From a bacterium (lineage in GTDB: Bacteria > Vulcanimicrobiota > Xenobia > Xenobiales > JADMJV01), in the NCBI GenBank assembly GCA_018266105.1, contig JAFEBA010000003.1:1-64000 (forward strand): 64,000 nt of DNA. Direction: 5' to 3'. Below the pieces are notes generated by a model, which saw nothing but the letters and a program-made list of their open reading frames with translations, did no database searches and had not been told where the DNA came from. A program made the position numbers and the translations under genes. Shown in pieces: positions 44,762-52,776 of this stretch. The first letter of the stretch is position 1. Every line of letters starts with the position of its first letter.

Positions 44762-45196
44762 CTAGCAAAATCCCGGAGGCGCAAAACTTTCGACGTGACG
44801 CAGATACCATGTTGGAAATCCGTATTCCCGGGCCGGCTCCAGGATGCTCCGCACATAGTCTCCGTCCGGCAATTCGCCTGAGAGGTCAGCGCAAAGATAA
44901 GCCAGGGCCGGACGGAACTGGCCGTCCTGACTGCGCACCAGTACAGCCTGGGGGCGATAGAGCTGGCCCAACACCTCCTGAGCATGCCGGTAAAGTCGAT
45001 CCAACTCCTCGTGAGTGGCGGTGGCCACCACCCCATAGACAGAAGCGCCATCTTCTTCGACCAGGTTGGCGCGAGGGGTGATGGTCAGCGCATACCCGCT
45101 CAGGCTGGCCACCTGGACGTTCCTGAGGCTCAAGTTGACTTCGGCCAGAACCTTAGGATTGATGTAGCTACCGTAAAGGAAGACCCAAACCCTCAT
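44762..45196 (-). CDS. Gamma-glutamylcyclotransferase (GGCT/AIG2-like) protein
   Basis: 144 aa. It begins VWVFLYGSYINPKVL, the YGS substrate loop of the GGCT fold, and has the VYGVVATATHEELDRL region; the catalytic Glu expected near the middle may be E in NLVEEDG. Enzymes of this fold form 5-oxoproline from gamma-glutamyl amines. ATG 45196 overlaps the TGA of the NTF2-like gene (ATGA). It is last of a four-gene overlapping operon. Confidence 0.78.
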   Translation of the reverse strand: MRVWVFLYGSYINPKVLAEVNLSLRNVQVASLSGYALTITPRANLVEEDGASVYGVVATATHEELDRLYRHAQEVLGQLYRPQAVLVRSQDGQFRPALAYLCADLSGELPDGDYVRSILEPAREYGFPTWYLRHVESFAPPGFC

Positions 45197-45576
45197 TGCA
45201 CCTGAGCCAGCCAATCTTTCAAATTATAGTGGACCGAGACCCGAGTGATCAGGCCCTGACGGACCTCAAAGAAACTTCCTACGCGCAGGCGGTATTTCTG
45301 TCCGCGAGCCTCAGGCAGACCGGAATCGGTGCGCAGATACTCTCCATCCAGCCAGAACTCGGCTGCGGCACGATCGGCCTGAGTGAACACGCAGAGCTGA
45401 CTGACCTGCTCGCGGTAGCACAGCTCCATGTGGCCCAAAAACTGGCGAAAGGCTGATTTTCCGTGCTGAACCTGGCCCTGCGAAACCTCGTGCACGATTT
45501 CTTCATCCAGCAGGCTCAGCATGCCCTCCCAATCGGCGCTGTTGAATCGCTGATAGTAATCTTCAATCAAGCCCAT
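45193..45576 (-). CDS. SnoaL/NTF2-like protein
   Basis: 127 aa with the cone-shaped NTF2 fold pattern: helix MGLIEDYYQRFNSADWEGML, HEVSQGQVQHGKSAFRQFL, then strands AEFWLDGEYLRTD and ending SVHYNLKDWLAQV, which matches ketosteroid-isomerase-like family members. Such proteins are small-molecule isomerases or hydrolases. ATG 45576 lies inside the end of the macrodomain gene (14-bp overlap). Confidence 0.8.
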   Translation of the reverse strand: MGLIEDYYQRFNSADWEGMLSLLDEEIVHEVSQGQVQHGKSAFRQFLGHMELCYREQVSQLCVFTQADRAAAEFWLDGEYLRTDSGLPEARGQKYRLRVGSFFEVRQGLITRVSVHYNLKDWLAQVQ

Positions 45577-46006
45577 ACACAAAAACATCCAATCCTGACA
45601 GCATTTTCTTCAACAAGTTCTCCACCCGAGCCCAATCGCAGCCAGACAGTCTGGCCAGATGGAGGCCGGCGCCCAACTGACGAGCCTGGCCCTGCAGCTT
45701 ATCCAGACAAGTCTCCAATGCACCGAAGCGAATCGCCCTGGTGCCATCCTCTGCCGGAAGGCCATGTTGAGCCACCAGGTTCGCCACCCATCGTTCAGAC
45801 TCGACGAAGACCAGTTGCATTCCTCCCAGCCCATAGGGTTCGCATTCCCAGACTCCATCCTGACTCCAGCGTCGGTAAGCCTGCTCAGGCTCCCGCCAGC
45901 GACACGAGGACAGCGTCCACTCGCCCGCATTGTTGCAGACATGGGCCAGGATGCGCGGTCCGCACCCCTCCAGAGAGGTGGCCTGGCCCGGGAGATAGCG
46001 AATCAG
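45563..46006 (-). CDS. Macrodomain (ADP-ribose-binding) protein, CTG start
   Basis: 147 aa of the macro family that binds or hydrolyses ADP-ribose species: RILAHVCNNAGEWTL, then RWREPEQAYRRW, LGGMQLVFV, VANLVAQHGL, AIRFGALETCL and GAGLHLARLSGCDW follow the family order. The N-terminus that fits the family (IRYLPGQATSLEGCG) has no ATG, GTG or TTG; the only codon in the right place is CTG at 46006, overlapping the isochorismatase TGA as CTGA. The first ATG (45820) would delete the binding core. The stop overlaps the NTF2-like start. Confidence 0.75.
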   Translation of the reverse strand: MIRYLPGQATSLEGCGPRILAHVCNNAGEWTLSSCRWREPEQAYRRWSQDGVWECEPYGLGGMQLVFVESERWVANLVAQHGLPAEDGTRAIRFGALETCLDKLQGQARQLGAGLHLARLSGCDWARVENLLKKMLSGLDVFVYGLD

Positions 46007-46797
46007 CTGGGAATCAACCAGCCCAGGACTTCTTCGGTCTTCACCACGCGCGCGCCGCGTTCGCGCAACTCGTCCATCACTTCGACTTTGGTCGGCAGTT
46101 TTAACTGGCGGGCCAGGTCGCTGGGCAAGGATGAGACGGCGTCTTCAGGCACCACCACCTCCAGCTCCGGAATTCCGCCCAGCAGACTGAAGGCCCCGGC
46201 GCGAACGCAAACCTCCGCGATTTTTCCGCCCAGCACCACGGTCACCGGACCTTCGGCGGCCTGGCGCTTCATCAGGTCCCAGAAGGCCTGATTTGGTACC
46301 ATCGCCCCCTTTTCCACGCCGTCTTGGAGTTCTTCGCGCAACGTAATGTCGTAAACGTTCTTGTGAACTTCAAAGATCCGGTTGGAATCGCCACTCTCAA
46401 CCTTCTCATGGTGATCGACGGGAATCACGGTGCGCCGCCGGCCCTCTTTGGCTTCCAGACTCTTCAGCGCGGACTCCAGTGGGGCGTTCAGGTCAGAATC
46501 TCCGTCCGCCTGGGTGGCATGTTCACCATAGATGGCGAATTCGTCAGCGGCCCGATTGTCCACCAGAGTCTGGCCATTGCTCTCGATCTTGGTGCCCACC
46601 GGGTTATGCCAGTCCTTGGTGACGATCACGGTGCCCCCAGCATCGTAGATCGCTTCAGCCAGACGGGCATTGTTGAGCACCTCGGTGGATTCGTCGCCTT
46701 CCGGCTTGGAGGCTAAGGTGGCCAGGTTGGCGCTCTTGGCTTCCCGCCCGAAGGCTTTTTGCACATCGATTCCCAGATAGACGACTCGTTTGATCAT
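46003..46797 (-). CDS. Isochorismatase-superfamily cysteine hydrolase (nicotinamidase-like)
   Basis: 264 aa. The N-terminal catalytic Asp is in YLGIDVQKAFG and the nucleophilic Cys in VVLGGKIAEVCVRAGAFSLL. A metal-site-like TKDWHNP and PVDHHEK resemble nicotinamidases, which form nicotinate from nicotinamide, and it is longer than plain isochorismatases. It heads an operon with a macrodomain protein, so an NAD or ADP-ribose substrate is a reasonable inference. The catalytic Lys was not placed. ATG 46797. Confidence 0.82.
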   Translation of the reverse strand: MIKRVVYLGIDVQKAFGREAKSANLATLASKPEGDESTEVLNNARLAEAIYDAGGTVIVTKDWHNPVGTKIESNGQTLVDNRAADEFAIYGEHATQADGDSDLNAPLESALKSLEAKEGRRRTVIPVDHHEKVESGDSNRIFEVHKNVYDITLREELQDGVEKGAMVPNQAFWDLMKRQAAEGPVTVVLGGKIAEVCVRAGAFSLLGGIPELEVVVPEDAVSSLPSDLARQLKLPTKVEVMDELRERGARVVKTEEVLGWLIPS

Positions 46798-46871
46798 AGC
46801 CCGACCCCCTTCGCCTTTTGGCTCTGGTTTCTTTCACGGAGACATTCGATGCGCTATACTTAGGGGGCTTG

Positions 46872-47513
46872 ATGACCGACCTGAAACTCCTGGGAGCCGC
46901 TCTGCTCTTTGCCTGCCTGCCCTGGTCCGGCAGCGCTTTGACGACTCTGGCCCTGGCAATCCTGGCCCTGCAGGTCGGCCTGCTTGTGATGGTGCTCTGC
47001 GGGGTGCGGCCGATCGAGGTTTGCCAGTGGGCCCTGGACGCTTGCCTGCTGGGCGCCGTGATTTTCACGCGATCTAGCTGGGGTCAGCTCGAGTTGGAGA
47101 GCAACTGGTTGCTGCTGGTTCCGGCCCTGTCGCTGCAGCTGGTTTTCCTGAAACTGATGTTGCATCACACCAAAGCCCACCGTCAGATGCAGTGCGAAAG
47201 CGAAGAGCGGCTGGAAACACGGCTGACCAATATCGAAAGCGATCTCAAAAGCCGCTGGATCGATTCCGAAAAGGCCCAGCAGAAGCGCCAGGACGTTCTT
47301 ATCGATCACCAGGAAGCGAATCAGATCTTCAAGCTCGGCTCACAAACAGCGGGACTGGCTCTGCTTCAAACGGCCTGCCTGGTCTTTAGCCGTCCTTCGG
47401 GCAGCTGGTGGCTGCTGTGGTGCCTGACCATCAGCCTGGCCACCTTCCTCAATAGCAAAGCTCAGGACCTGATGCTCAAGCATTATCTACCCGAGGACAG
47501 CCGGCTCTGCTAA
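46872..47513 (+). CDS. Hypothetical membrane protein with coiled coil
   Basis: 213 aa. Four hydrophobic segments at about 5-50 and 55-105, a charged coiled coil at about 110-165 (ESEERLETRLTNIESDLKSR region), and two more TM segments at about 170-200. I know no family. ATG 46872 is divergent from the nicotinamidase-like gene, 74 bp away, and is followed by tRNA-Sec. Confidence 0.65.
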   Translation: MTDLKLLGAALLFACLPWSGSALTTLALAILALQVGLLVMVLCGVRPIEVCQWALDACLLGAVIFTRSSWGQLELESNWLLLVPALSLQLVFLKLMLHHTKAHRQMQCESEERLETRLTNIESDLKSRWIDSEKAQQKRQDVLIDHQEANQIFKLGSQTAGLALLQTACLVFSRPSGSWWLLWCLTISLATFLNSKAQDLMLKHYLPEDSRLC

Positions 47514-47555
47514 AGCGCTTGCGTCGACGGGCCCACAAGGCGTATAAACTCAGGT

Positions 47556-47647
47556 GGGAGTGGATGGGGCCCGGTGGCTTCCACAGTCTTCAAAATTGAT
47601 GTGACTCGCAAGGGTCAGGAGGGTTCGACTCCTTCCCATTCCCGCCA
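47556..47647 (+). tRNA. selC: tRNA-Sec (UCA)
   Basis: 92 nt with CCA. Acceptor stem of 8 bp (GGGAGTGG/CCATTCCC), a six-bp D stem GGGGCC/GGCTTC with a four-base loop, anticodon TCA at 47590-47592, a long variable arm GACTC-GCAA-GGGTC, and T arm AGGAG/CTCCT. These are the defining marks of selenocysteine tRNA. The selA, selB and selD genes and any selenoprotein lie outside the window. Confidence 0.9.
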
Positions 47648-47660
47648 AATCGAGCTTCTC

Positions 47661-47698
47661 AAAAAAGAGATTTCCCCCGCCTGCAGGCGAGGGAAATC
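47661..47698 (-). terminator. Rho-independent terminator after the RNA ligase gene
   Basis: Stem GATTTCCC-CGCCTG/CAGGCG-GGGAAATC (47669-47698) followed on the minus strand by a T-rich run. It may also stop plus-strand transcription from tRNA-Sec. Confidence 0.75.
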
Positions 47699-47709
47699 CC
47701 CTGACTGAC

Positions 47710-48771
47710 TTAGCTGATGTCGTCGTCGCTGCCCTTGAACTTGTCGTTGATCATCTTCAAAGCCAGGTTCCAACCTTCGCGAGAAGGCCGAGGCTGGCGT
47801 GGGGTCACCACGATCCCTTCGCGGATGTGCAACTCCCGGCCGGAAACCTGCTCCTTGCCTCGAGCCAGCCCGCGCAGGGCGTTCTCATCGAAAGGCCCCT
47901 CGTACACCAGCGGCACCCAGAGTTCGCGCAGAGCAGTGGGGACCTCATGGCGAGGCACCTCCTGTCCGCCCACCACCAGGCGGAAGATCCGCAGCCAGGG
48001 CCGATTTCCGTCGGCGCCGTAGCTCCAGGCCACCCCCTGAGCCGGATAGACCTCAGCGAAAGCCTGCACCTGCAGATTTGGATAAGACTCCGCCACCAGT
48101 TCATGCAGCCTGCAATTGCGCAAAGCCCTCCAGTAGATGTTGGCCTGATCCTCACCAATCTCAAAGCCCTTAGAGGCCAGCCCCTTGGACGTCACGTGAA
48201 TCGAGCCATCGGGACGGAAGACCATGTTGGCCTGAGAACCGTGAATCTTCTCAGTGGCCAGCACGTCCTCGCCAGGCACGAACTCGCCACCGAAAATCCC
48301 AAACTGCTCCACGTCGTGCTGGAGGAAAGGTCCATCCACCTCCAGGCGACGCAGCTGGCCACTGAAGCCGGCCGGCAGCGGTGGCTCGTATTTGGTGATC
48401 CCCAGGGCCGGGGCCAGGTCTTCGCCTAACACCAACTGCTCAGCCGACTGAAGCCCCAGCCTGGCCAGCACGTAATCCAGAGCGATGGTGATGCCTTCCG
48501 AGAGCTCTCCGCGCAAGCGAATGCCGCTCACCCGATCGTGCTCAGGCCCGACCAGGTAGGAAACACCCGTCTCGGAGTTGACGTAGTGCGGCCTCAGGTC
48601 GGGCGGCAGAACGGCTCGCGAGGGCGCAAAAACCACCACGTCTCCGCTGCGATAGCCGTTGCTTTTGGCCACCACCAGTTGAAACATACCGACCTTGCAT
48701 AAATCCATGCGGTCAGAATTCGGGTGGGGAAAGATTTCGGCGCGCTCGGCGCTGACTTTCCAAATGGCCAT
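47710..48771 (-). CDS. RNA ligase of the Deinococcus DraRnl (Rnl5) family
   Basis: 353 aa. An N-terminal OB-like domain (about 1-130, starting MAIWKVSAERAEIFPHPNSDR) is joined to a nucleotidyltransferase domain: motif I EKIHGSQ with Lys175 as AMP acceptor, motif IIIa/III VQAFAEVYP, motif IV REGIVVTP and motif V LALKMINDKF. N-terminal OB plus C-terminal ligase is the Rnl5 layout, whose members seal 3'-OH/5'-P nicks in RNA. Such enzymes act in RNA repair. ATG 48771. Its terminator faces tRNA-Sec. Confidence 0.92.
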   Translation of the reverse strand: MAIWKVSAERAEIFPHPNSDRMDLCKVGMFQLVVAKSNGYRSGDVVVFAPSRAVLPPDLRPHYVNSETGVSYLVGPEHDRVSGIRLRGELSEGITIALDYVLARLGLQSAEQLVLGEDLAPALGITKYEPPLPAGFSGQLRRLEVDGPFLQHDVEQFGIFGGEFVPGEDVLATEKIHGSQANMVFRPDGSIHVTSKGLASKGFEIGEDQANIYWRALRNCRLHELVAESYPNLQVQAFAEVYPAQGVAWSYGADGNRPWLRIFRLVVGGQEVPRHEVPTALRELWVPLVYEGPFDENALRGLARGKEQVSGRELHIREGIVVTPRQPRPSREGWNLALKMINDKFKGSDDDIS

Positions 48772-48849
48772 AGCATCCTCCTCAAAAAAAGTGCCCCATC
48801 ATGGCAAGCCGATCCAAAACTGTCAATCTTCCTGTGGTATCTTTCAAAC

Positions 48850-50396
48850 ATGAAGACGCGTCGGCGGGGAGCGGTTCTTTTGATGGCACTCTTCTTTGCT
48901 GTTGTGGCGGGCACCGCCGCTTCCATCCTGCTCGACCTCTTGCCCAGCGAGGCCACCTCCCTGCGCCTGGCGCGCCGAGATGTTGAAGCATCGCAGGTTT
49001 GCGAGGCGGGCTTTCGGGATTGCGAAGCCTGGATTTCCTATCAACTGAAGCAAGACCTGGAACCTTTGGTCACGGTCAGCACGACACGCAACGGTTTGCT
49101 GAAGGACTGGAGCTGGCGTGCCCAGATCACGGCCGACCCCTTCACTCCCCCCAATCCGGCGTCCGGCCTGCGTATGTACAAAATCGAAGTGGTCGCCTCC
49201 TGGGAAAACCTTCCCAAACGCAAGCTCCTGTGCTGGCTGCAGGCGGGGGTCAACTTCACCAAATATGCGGTCTTCACCAATAACACTCCGCCCCCGGGCT
49301 GGACCAGCTTCTTTATGCGCTACAACCAGACGGCCGTGGACGGCTCTTTCCGCACCAACGGACGAGTCCGCCTCTCCATACCCACCAACTTTTTTTCCGG
49401 GCCGATCCAGGCCAACAAAGGCTTTGTGGGGATGGTCACCGCTTCCGGCAACACCGGGGTGGGGGATGGCATCGAGTATGATATTGCGGCCCCAAGCACA
49501 GCCCAGCACTACGACCGAATGAGCACCTTGGGCCGGCCCGGGTTTCAAACCGGCGCGGCACCCATGGCCATGCCCGCCAGTCCAGTGCCTTACGCAAACG
49601 CAGCTTACGGCAGCGTCCCCCCGTCTTCCCCACCAGCGGGAGTTTCCGTCAATTCGAGCGGAGGCATCTATGTCAAGGGAACCATTGATTCGCTGGTCCT
49701 GAGCGTGGACTTGATGGGCAACTCCGTCTACACCATTACCCAGGGAGGAGTCACCACCAAGGTCACTCGAGTCAGTGAGAGTCCGGTCGGTCCCGCCCCC
49801 GTTGGCACACGCCTGGTAGAACGCGGTTCGGTTCAGACGGTTGTGCCCAATTTGGGCACCGGTGTCCTGTACGCCACCGATGGGATTAGCGCCGTCAACG
49901 GTACCGTCCGGGGGTCCAATACAATACCTTGGCCACGGACTTCAGCAACAATCAGGACATCGAAATCACCGGCAGCCTCCTTCGAGCCGATACCGTTCCC
50001 GGCACCAAACCGGCTTCCAAACGCGACAACCTCGGGCTGATCGCCAATCACGTTAAGATCACAGACAACGTAGCGGTTCTACCGCGAAACTCAAGCATCC
50101 TTAGGATCTATGCCAGCATCTTCACCCAGGACAACTTTTACGCCGAGCAATATGACAATCCGGCCCTAGGAGTTGGCAAGCTTGAGGTCTTCGGCAGCCT
50201 GATTTCCAACAACAACTGGATCACCCAGGAGACGGACTTTGCCGGGCTTCCTTCATCCGGTTTTTCCCATCCCTCCGGCACGGGCACGTTTCGCCTTGTG
50301 ACCGACCCCAATTCAGGCTTCTTTCCTCCCCCTCTCTTTCCGTCCTCGAGCAAAGGCCAGATGGAAATCCGCTACTGGAAAGAGACGGTACTTTGA
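48850..50396 (+). CDS. PilX-like type IV pilus/prepilin-associated protein, frameshifted at a G run
   Basis: N-terminus MKTRRRGAVLLMALFFAVVAG is the single hydrophobic helix of PilX-type minor pilins. The rest (about 480 residues) is Gly/Ser/Thr/Pro-rich and secreted. The frame from 48850 reads well to VNGTVRG, then becomes nonsense until 50040, whereas a +1-shifted frame carries VQYNTLATDFSNNQ onward and ends at 50396. One G seems missing from the GGGGG at 49910-49914. With that base restored the product is one protein. Sequence error, phase variation and true loss are all possible. It is followed by two prepilin genes with TTGA coupling. Confidence 0.75.
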
Positions 50397-50812
50397 TCAG
50401 AAGGGGGTTTTCTCTAGCGGAGGTCATGGTGGCTATCGGAGTTCTGGCCGTTGGCCTGATGGCGATTGCCGGCTCTGTTATTTACAGCACTCGCATGGAG
50501 GGTCGGGCAGGTCGAGCCACTCAGGCTCTGCACTATGCCAATCAGCTTCTCGACTTGAGCAAGCTCTACAATCTGCCCAAGATCGCTCCCCTCAACGATC
50601 TGCCCGGAGACCGTCGGCCAATTGACGCTCCTCCTTTTACTCAAGACATTTACGCCAACGACATTTTCAAGCGAAACATCACCATGACCTGGGTCAATAG
50701 CAGCGCTACCGACTACCGAAATGAACTTTATCAGGTGGACGTCACCGTCTATTGGTACGAGCGCAGCAAGGAGGAAAGCCTTCATGTTACAGGCTTGCAC
50801 CGGGCGCCTTGA
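50393..50812 (+). CDS. Type IV prepilin-like protein (PilV-type)
   Basis: 139 aa. Class III signal MIRRG|FSLAEVMVAIGVLAVGL with cleavage after Gly and Glu at +5, then the long hydrophobic helix and a short globular domain. TTG 50393 overlaps the TGA of the preceding gene. It is probably a minor pilin that primes pilus assembly. Confidence 0.85.
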   Translation: MIRRGFSLAEVMVAIGVLAVGLMAIAGSVIYSTRMEGRAGRATQALHYANQLLDLSKLYNLPKIAPLNDLPGDRRPIDAPPFTQDIYANDIFKRNITMTWVNSSATDYRNELYQVDVTVYWYERSKEESLHVTGLHRAP

Positions 50813-51363
50813 AAAGAGCTCTGACCGTGACCGAATTGATTGTCGCTTGCGCCATCGGCGTGATGCTTATGGCGATCGGCATGTTGCTTTTCCGTCGCGT
50901 GACCTTCGCCTCACTCTCTGGCTCGAGTCAACTGCAGCTGCAGCTCTCCACTCGAGAGAGCTTGCGGCGCATGGTCCCTCTCCTGAAGATGGCGACTCCG
51001 CCAAACTCACAGCAAACCGCGATCTACTCTCCAGACATCGGACTCACGACCGGAAATATCGTCTTTTGCTGCCCCGAAGATTTGCTCAACCCCCAGCCGC
51101 CGCCGTTCGATCCTCGCGACCCCTTCTACATCCTGCTTCAAATCCGTTATGACCCCAGTTCTCGTGAGGTGCTCCTGGAAGATTTTTACACCCCCACGCG
51201 TTCCAATGTGCTTGCCTACCAGGTGAGCGATTTCAAAATTTCACGACTGCACCGCATAGGGCTCCGCCTGCAAATCGAACGACAAATTCTGATCAACGAT
51301 TCTCGTGGCTACCCCAAACCCGTCAAGTACCAACTGTCTGACGTGTTGCAGCTACCCGAGTAA
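50809..51363 (+). CDS. Prepilin-like protein (PilW-type)
   Basis: 184 aa. LKRA|LTVTELIVACAIGVML fits a prepilin signal with Ala at -1 instead of the usual Gly and Glu at +5. TTG 50809 overlaps the preceding TGA. The longer frame to 50752 lies inside that gene and was rejected. The globular part is unlike known pseudopilins. Confidence 0.8.
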   Translation: MKRALTVTELIVACAIGVMLMAIGMLLFRRVTFASLSGSSQLQLQLSTRESLRRMVPLLKMATPPNSQQTAIYSPDIGLTTGNIVFCCPEDLLNPQPPPFDPRDPFYILLQIRYDPSSREVLLEDFYTPTRSNVLAYQVSDFKISRLHRIGLRLQIERQILINDSRGYPKPVKYQLSDVLQLPE

Positions 51364-51438
51364 TTCAGAAAAGCTTCAGAAATCTCCCGGCCAGACTTAA
51401 GCTCCGAGTCGCAAGATAGGCCCAGGAGGGATGCTAAG

Positions 51439-52173
51439 GTGTCAAGAGCTACTGCAACAATCGACCTGAACCCGCCTTCATGGCTGGCACATGGAATCGC
51501 TTTCACGCCACACAGGGTTCCAGAGAATGGGTCAAGAACGGCCGCACGGTATGTGGAGAGTGGACTAAGAGTGGTCTCTCCGGAACAGTATCAGGACTTC
51601 CAGCAGGAGGCTCTGGTCCACACGGATGCCCTCTATCGTTACGCGCGGCGCCTCACCAATGACGCCCGCGAAGGCGAGGACTTGCTGCAGGAAACCTTCC
51701 TGCGAGCGTTGCGCTTCTGGCATCAATACCAGAAGGGCACCAACTGCAAGGCCTGGCTTTTCCGTATCATGCGCAACCTGAGCATCAACCGGGCCCAGAG
51801 CAAGGCGCGCAACCCGGTCAGCGACTCTCTGGAGGACACCGAAGAGTGGTCCCTCTACGGCAAGCTCCAGGACCCGGAGTCCCTCAGAGACGACAGTCCC
51901 GAGAAGCGCTTCTTTGAGCAAAACTGGTCCAAAGAGATCGTGGACGCCATGGCCAAATTGCCCGAGGAGTATCGCTCGGCCATCATTTTGTGCGACGTGG
52001 AAGGCTTTGCCTATCAGGAAATCGCCGACATTCTGGACATCCCCATCGGAACGGTGCGCTCACGCCTCAATCGCGCCCGCAACCGCCTGCAACAAATGCT
52101 GCTGGGCTACGTCCAGGAAAACCATCCTGATTTGTTGGTCAAGCGCGGCGAAAAAGAAAACGAGAGCCCCTAG
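51439..52173 (+). CDS. ECF-type RNA polymerase sigma factor
   Basis: 244 aa, with sigma region 2 at about 60-125 (ALYRYARRLTNDAREGEDLLQETFLRALRF, with core-binding DAEDLxQxxF-like pattern) and region 4 at about 175-220 (LPEEYRSAIILCDVEGFAYQEIADILDIP then GTVRSRLNRAR). The first 50 residues are a disordered extension; a later GTG near ESGLRVVSPEQY is a realistic alternative start. An ATG at 51431 opens a 12-codon upstream ORF in another frame. No anti-sigma gene is beside it. Confidence 0.9.
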   Translation: MSRATATIDLNPPSWLAHGIAFTPHRVPENGSRTAARYVESGLRVVSPEQYQDFQQEALVHTDALYRYARRLTNDAREGEDLLQETFLRALRFWHQYQKGTNCKAWLFRIMRNLSINRAQSKARNPVSDSLEDTEEWSLYGKLQDPESLRDDSPEKRFFEQNWSKEIVDAMAKLPEEYRSAIILCDVEGFAYQEIADILDIPIGTVRSRLNRARNRLQQMLLGYVQENHPDLLVKRGEKENESP

Positions 52174-52186
52174 AGGCTCTCGTTTT
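52157..52186. terminator. Bidirectional Rho-independent terminator
   Basis: Stem AAAACGAGAGCC/GGCTCTCGTTTT covering the sigma-factor stop; it also faces the convergent gene ending at 52207. Confidence 0.85.
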
Positions 52187-52206
52187 CTGACAAATTCGCC
52201 TAAGTT

Positions 52207-52734
52207 CTAGAACTGGACGATTTCGGGCTTCTTCTCGTCTTCGCGCACGATCTGGATGAAATACTGCATCACGTCGCGAGCGATGGGCAGCACATTCTCC
52301 TTGAGCAGACGAGTTACGGCCTGGTTGCCGGTGCACTCATATTTGGTGACCACGGCCGAGATAGCCTCATCGGTCAACCACTTCTTGCTGTCGACATAAT
52401 AGGCAGCCTCGAAGAAGTATTTGTTCTTCTTGCCGGCGTCAGGGCTGTTGCGCACCTGAATGTCGCGCAGCAGGTCCACGTGGGGACCTTCCTTGAGCTT
52501 GCTCTCGATGACGTCCTTGTTCTCCGAGTAGGGAGCGGACACGACCAGGCCGTTGCCGTCACCAATCACGGTGCTCTTTTCGAAAGCGAAGGTTTTCGCG
52601 CTTTGCACGTCCAGGAAGCGCAGACCACCGAGCTTGGTGGGCGATCCTTTGGCTACGTATTCAGCGTAGATCTCGGTCAGGACGACATCGATCTGTTCGG
52701 CGATACGGCGCAAATCAATTTGGCTGTTACTCAT
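52207..52734 (-). CDS. Hypothetical cytoplasmic protein
   Basis: 175 aa, no signal peptide or TM. Mixed alpha/beta, acidic, with recognisable segments only in length (RRIAEQIDVVLTEIYAEYVA at the start, YFIQIVREDEKKP at the end). No family is recognised. ATG 52734 is 42 bp after serA on the same strand, so it may share its transcript. Confidence 0.65.
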   Translation of the reverse strand: MSNSQIDLRRIAEQIDVVLTEIYAEYVAKGSPTKLGGLRFLDVQSAKTFAFEKSTVIGDGNGLVVSAPYSENKDVIESKLKEGPHVDLLRDIQVRNSPDAGKKNKYFFEAAYYVDSKKWLTDEAISAVVTKYECTGNQAVTRLLKENVLPIARDVMQYFIQIVREDEKKPEIVQF

Positions 52735-52776
52735 ACTGTTGGTTCTCTCCTCAAATGGCGTGTAGCTATTCCCCGC

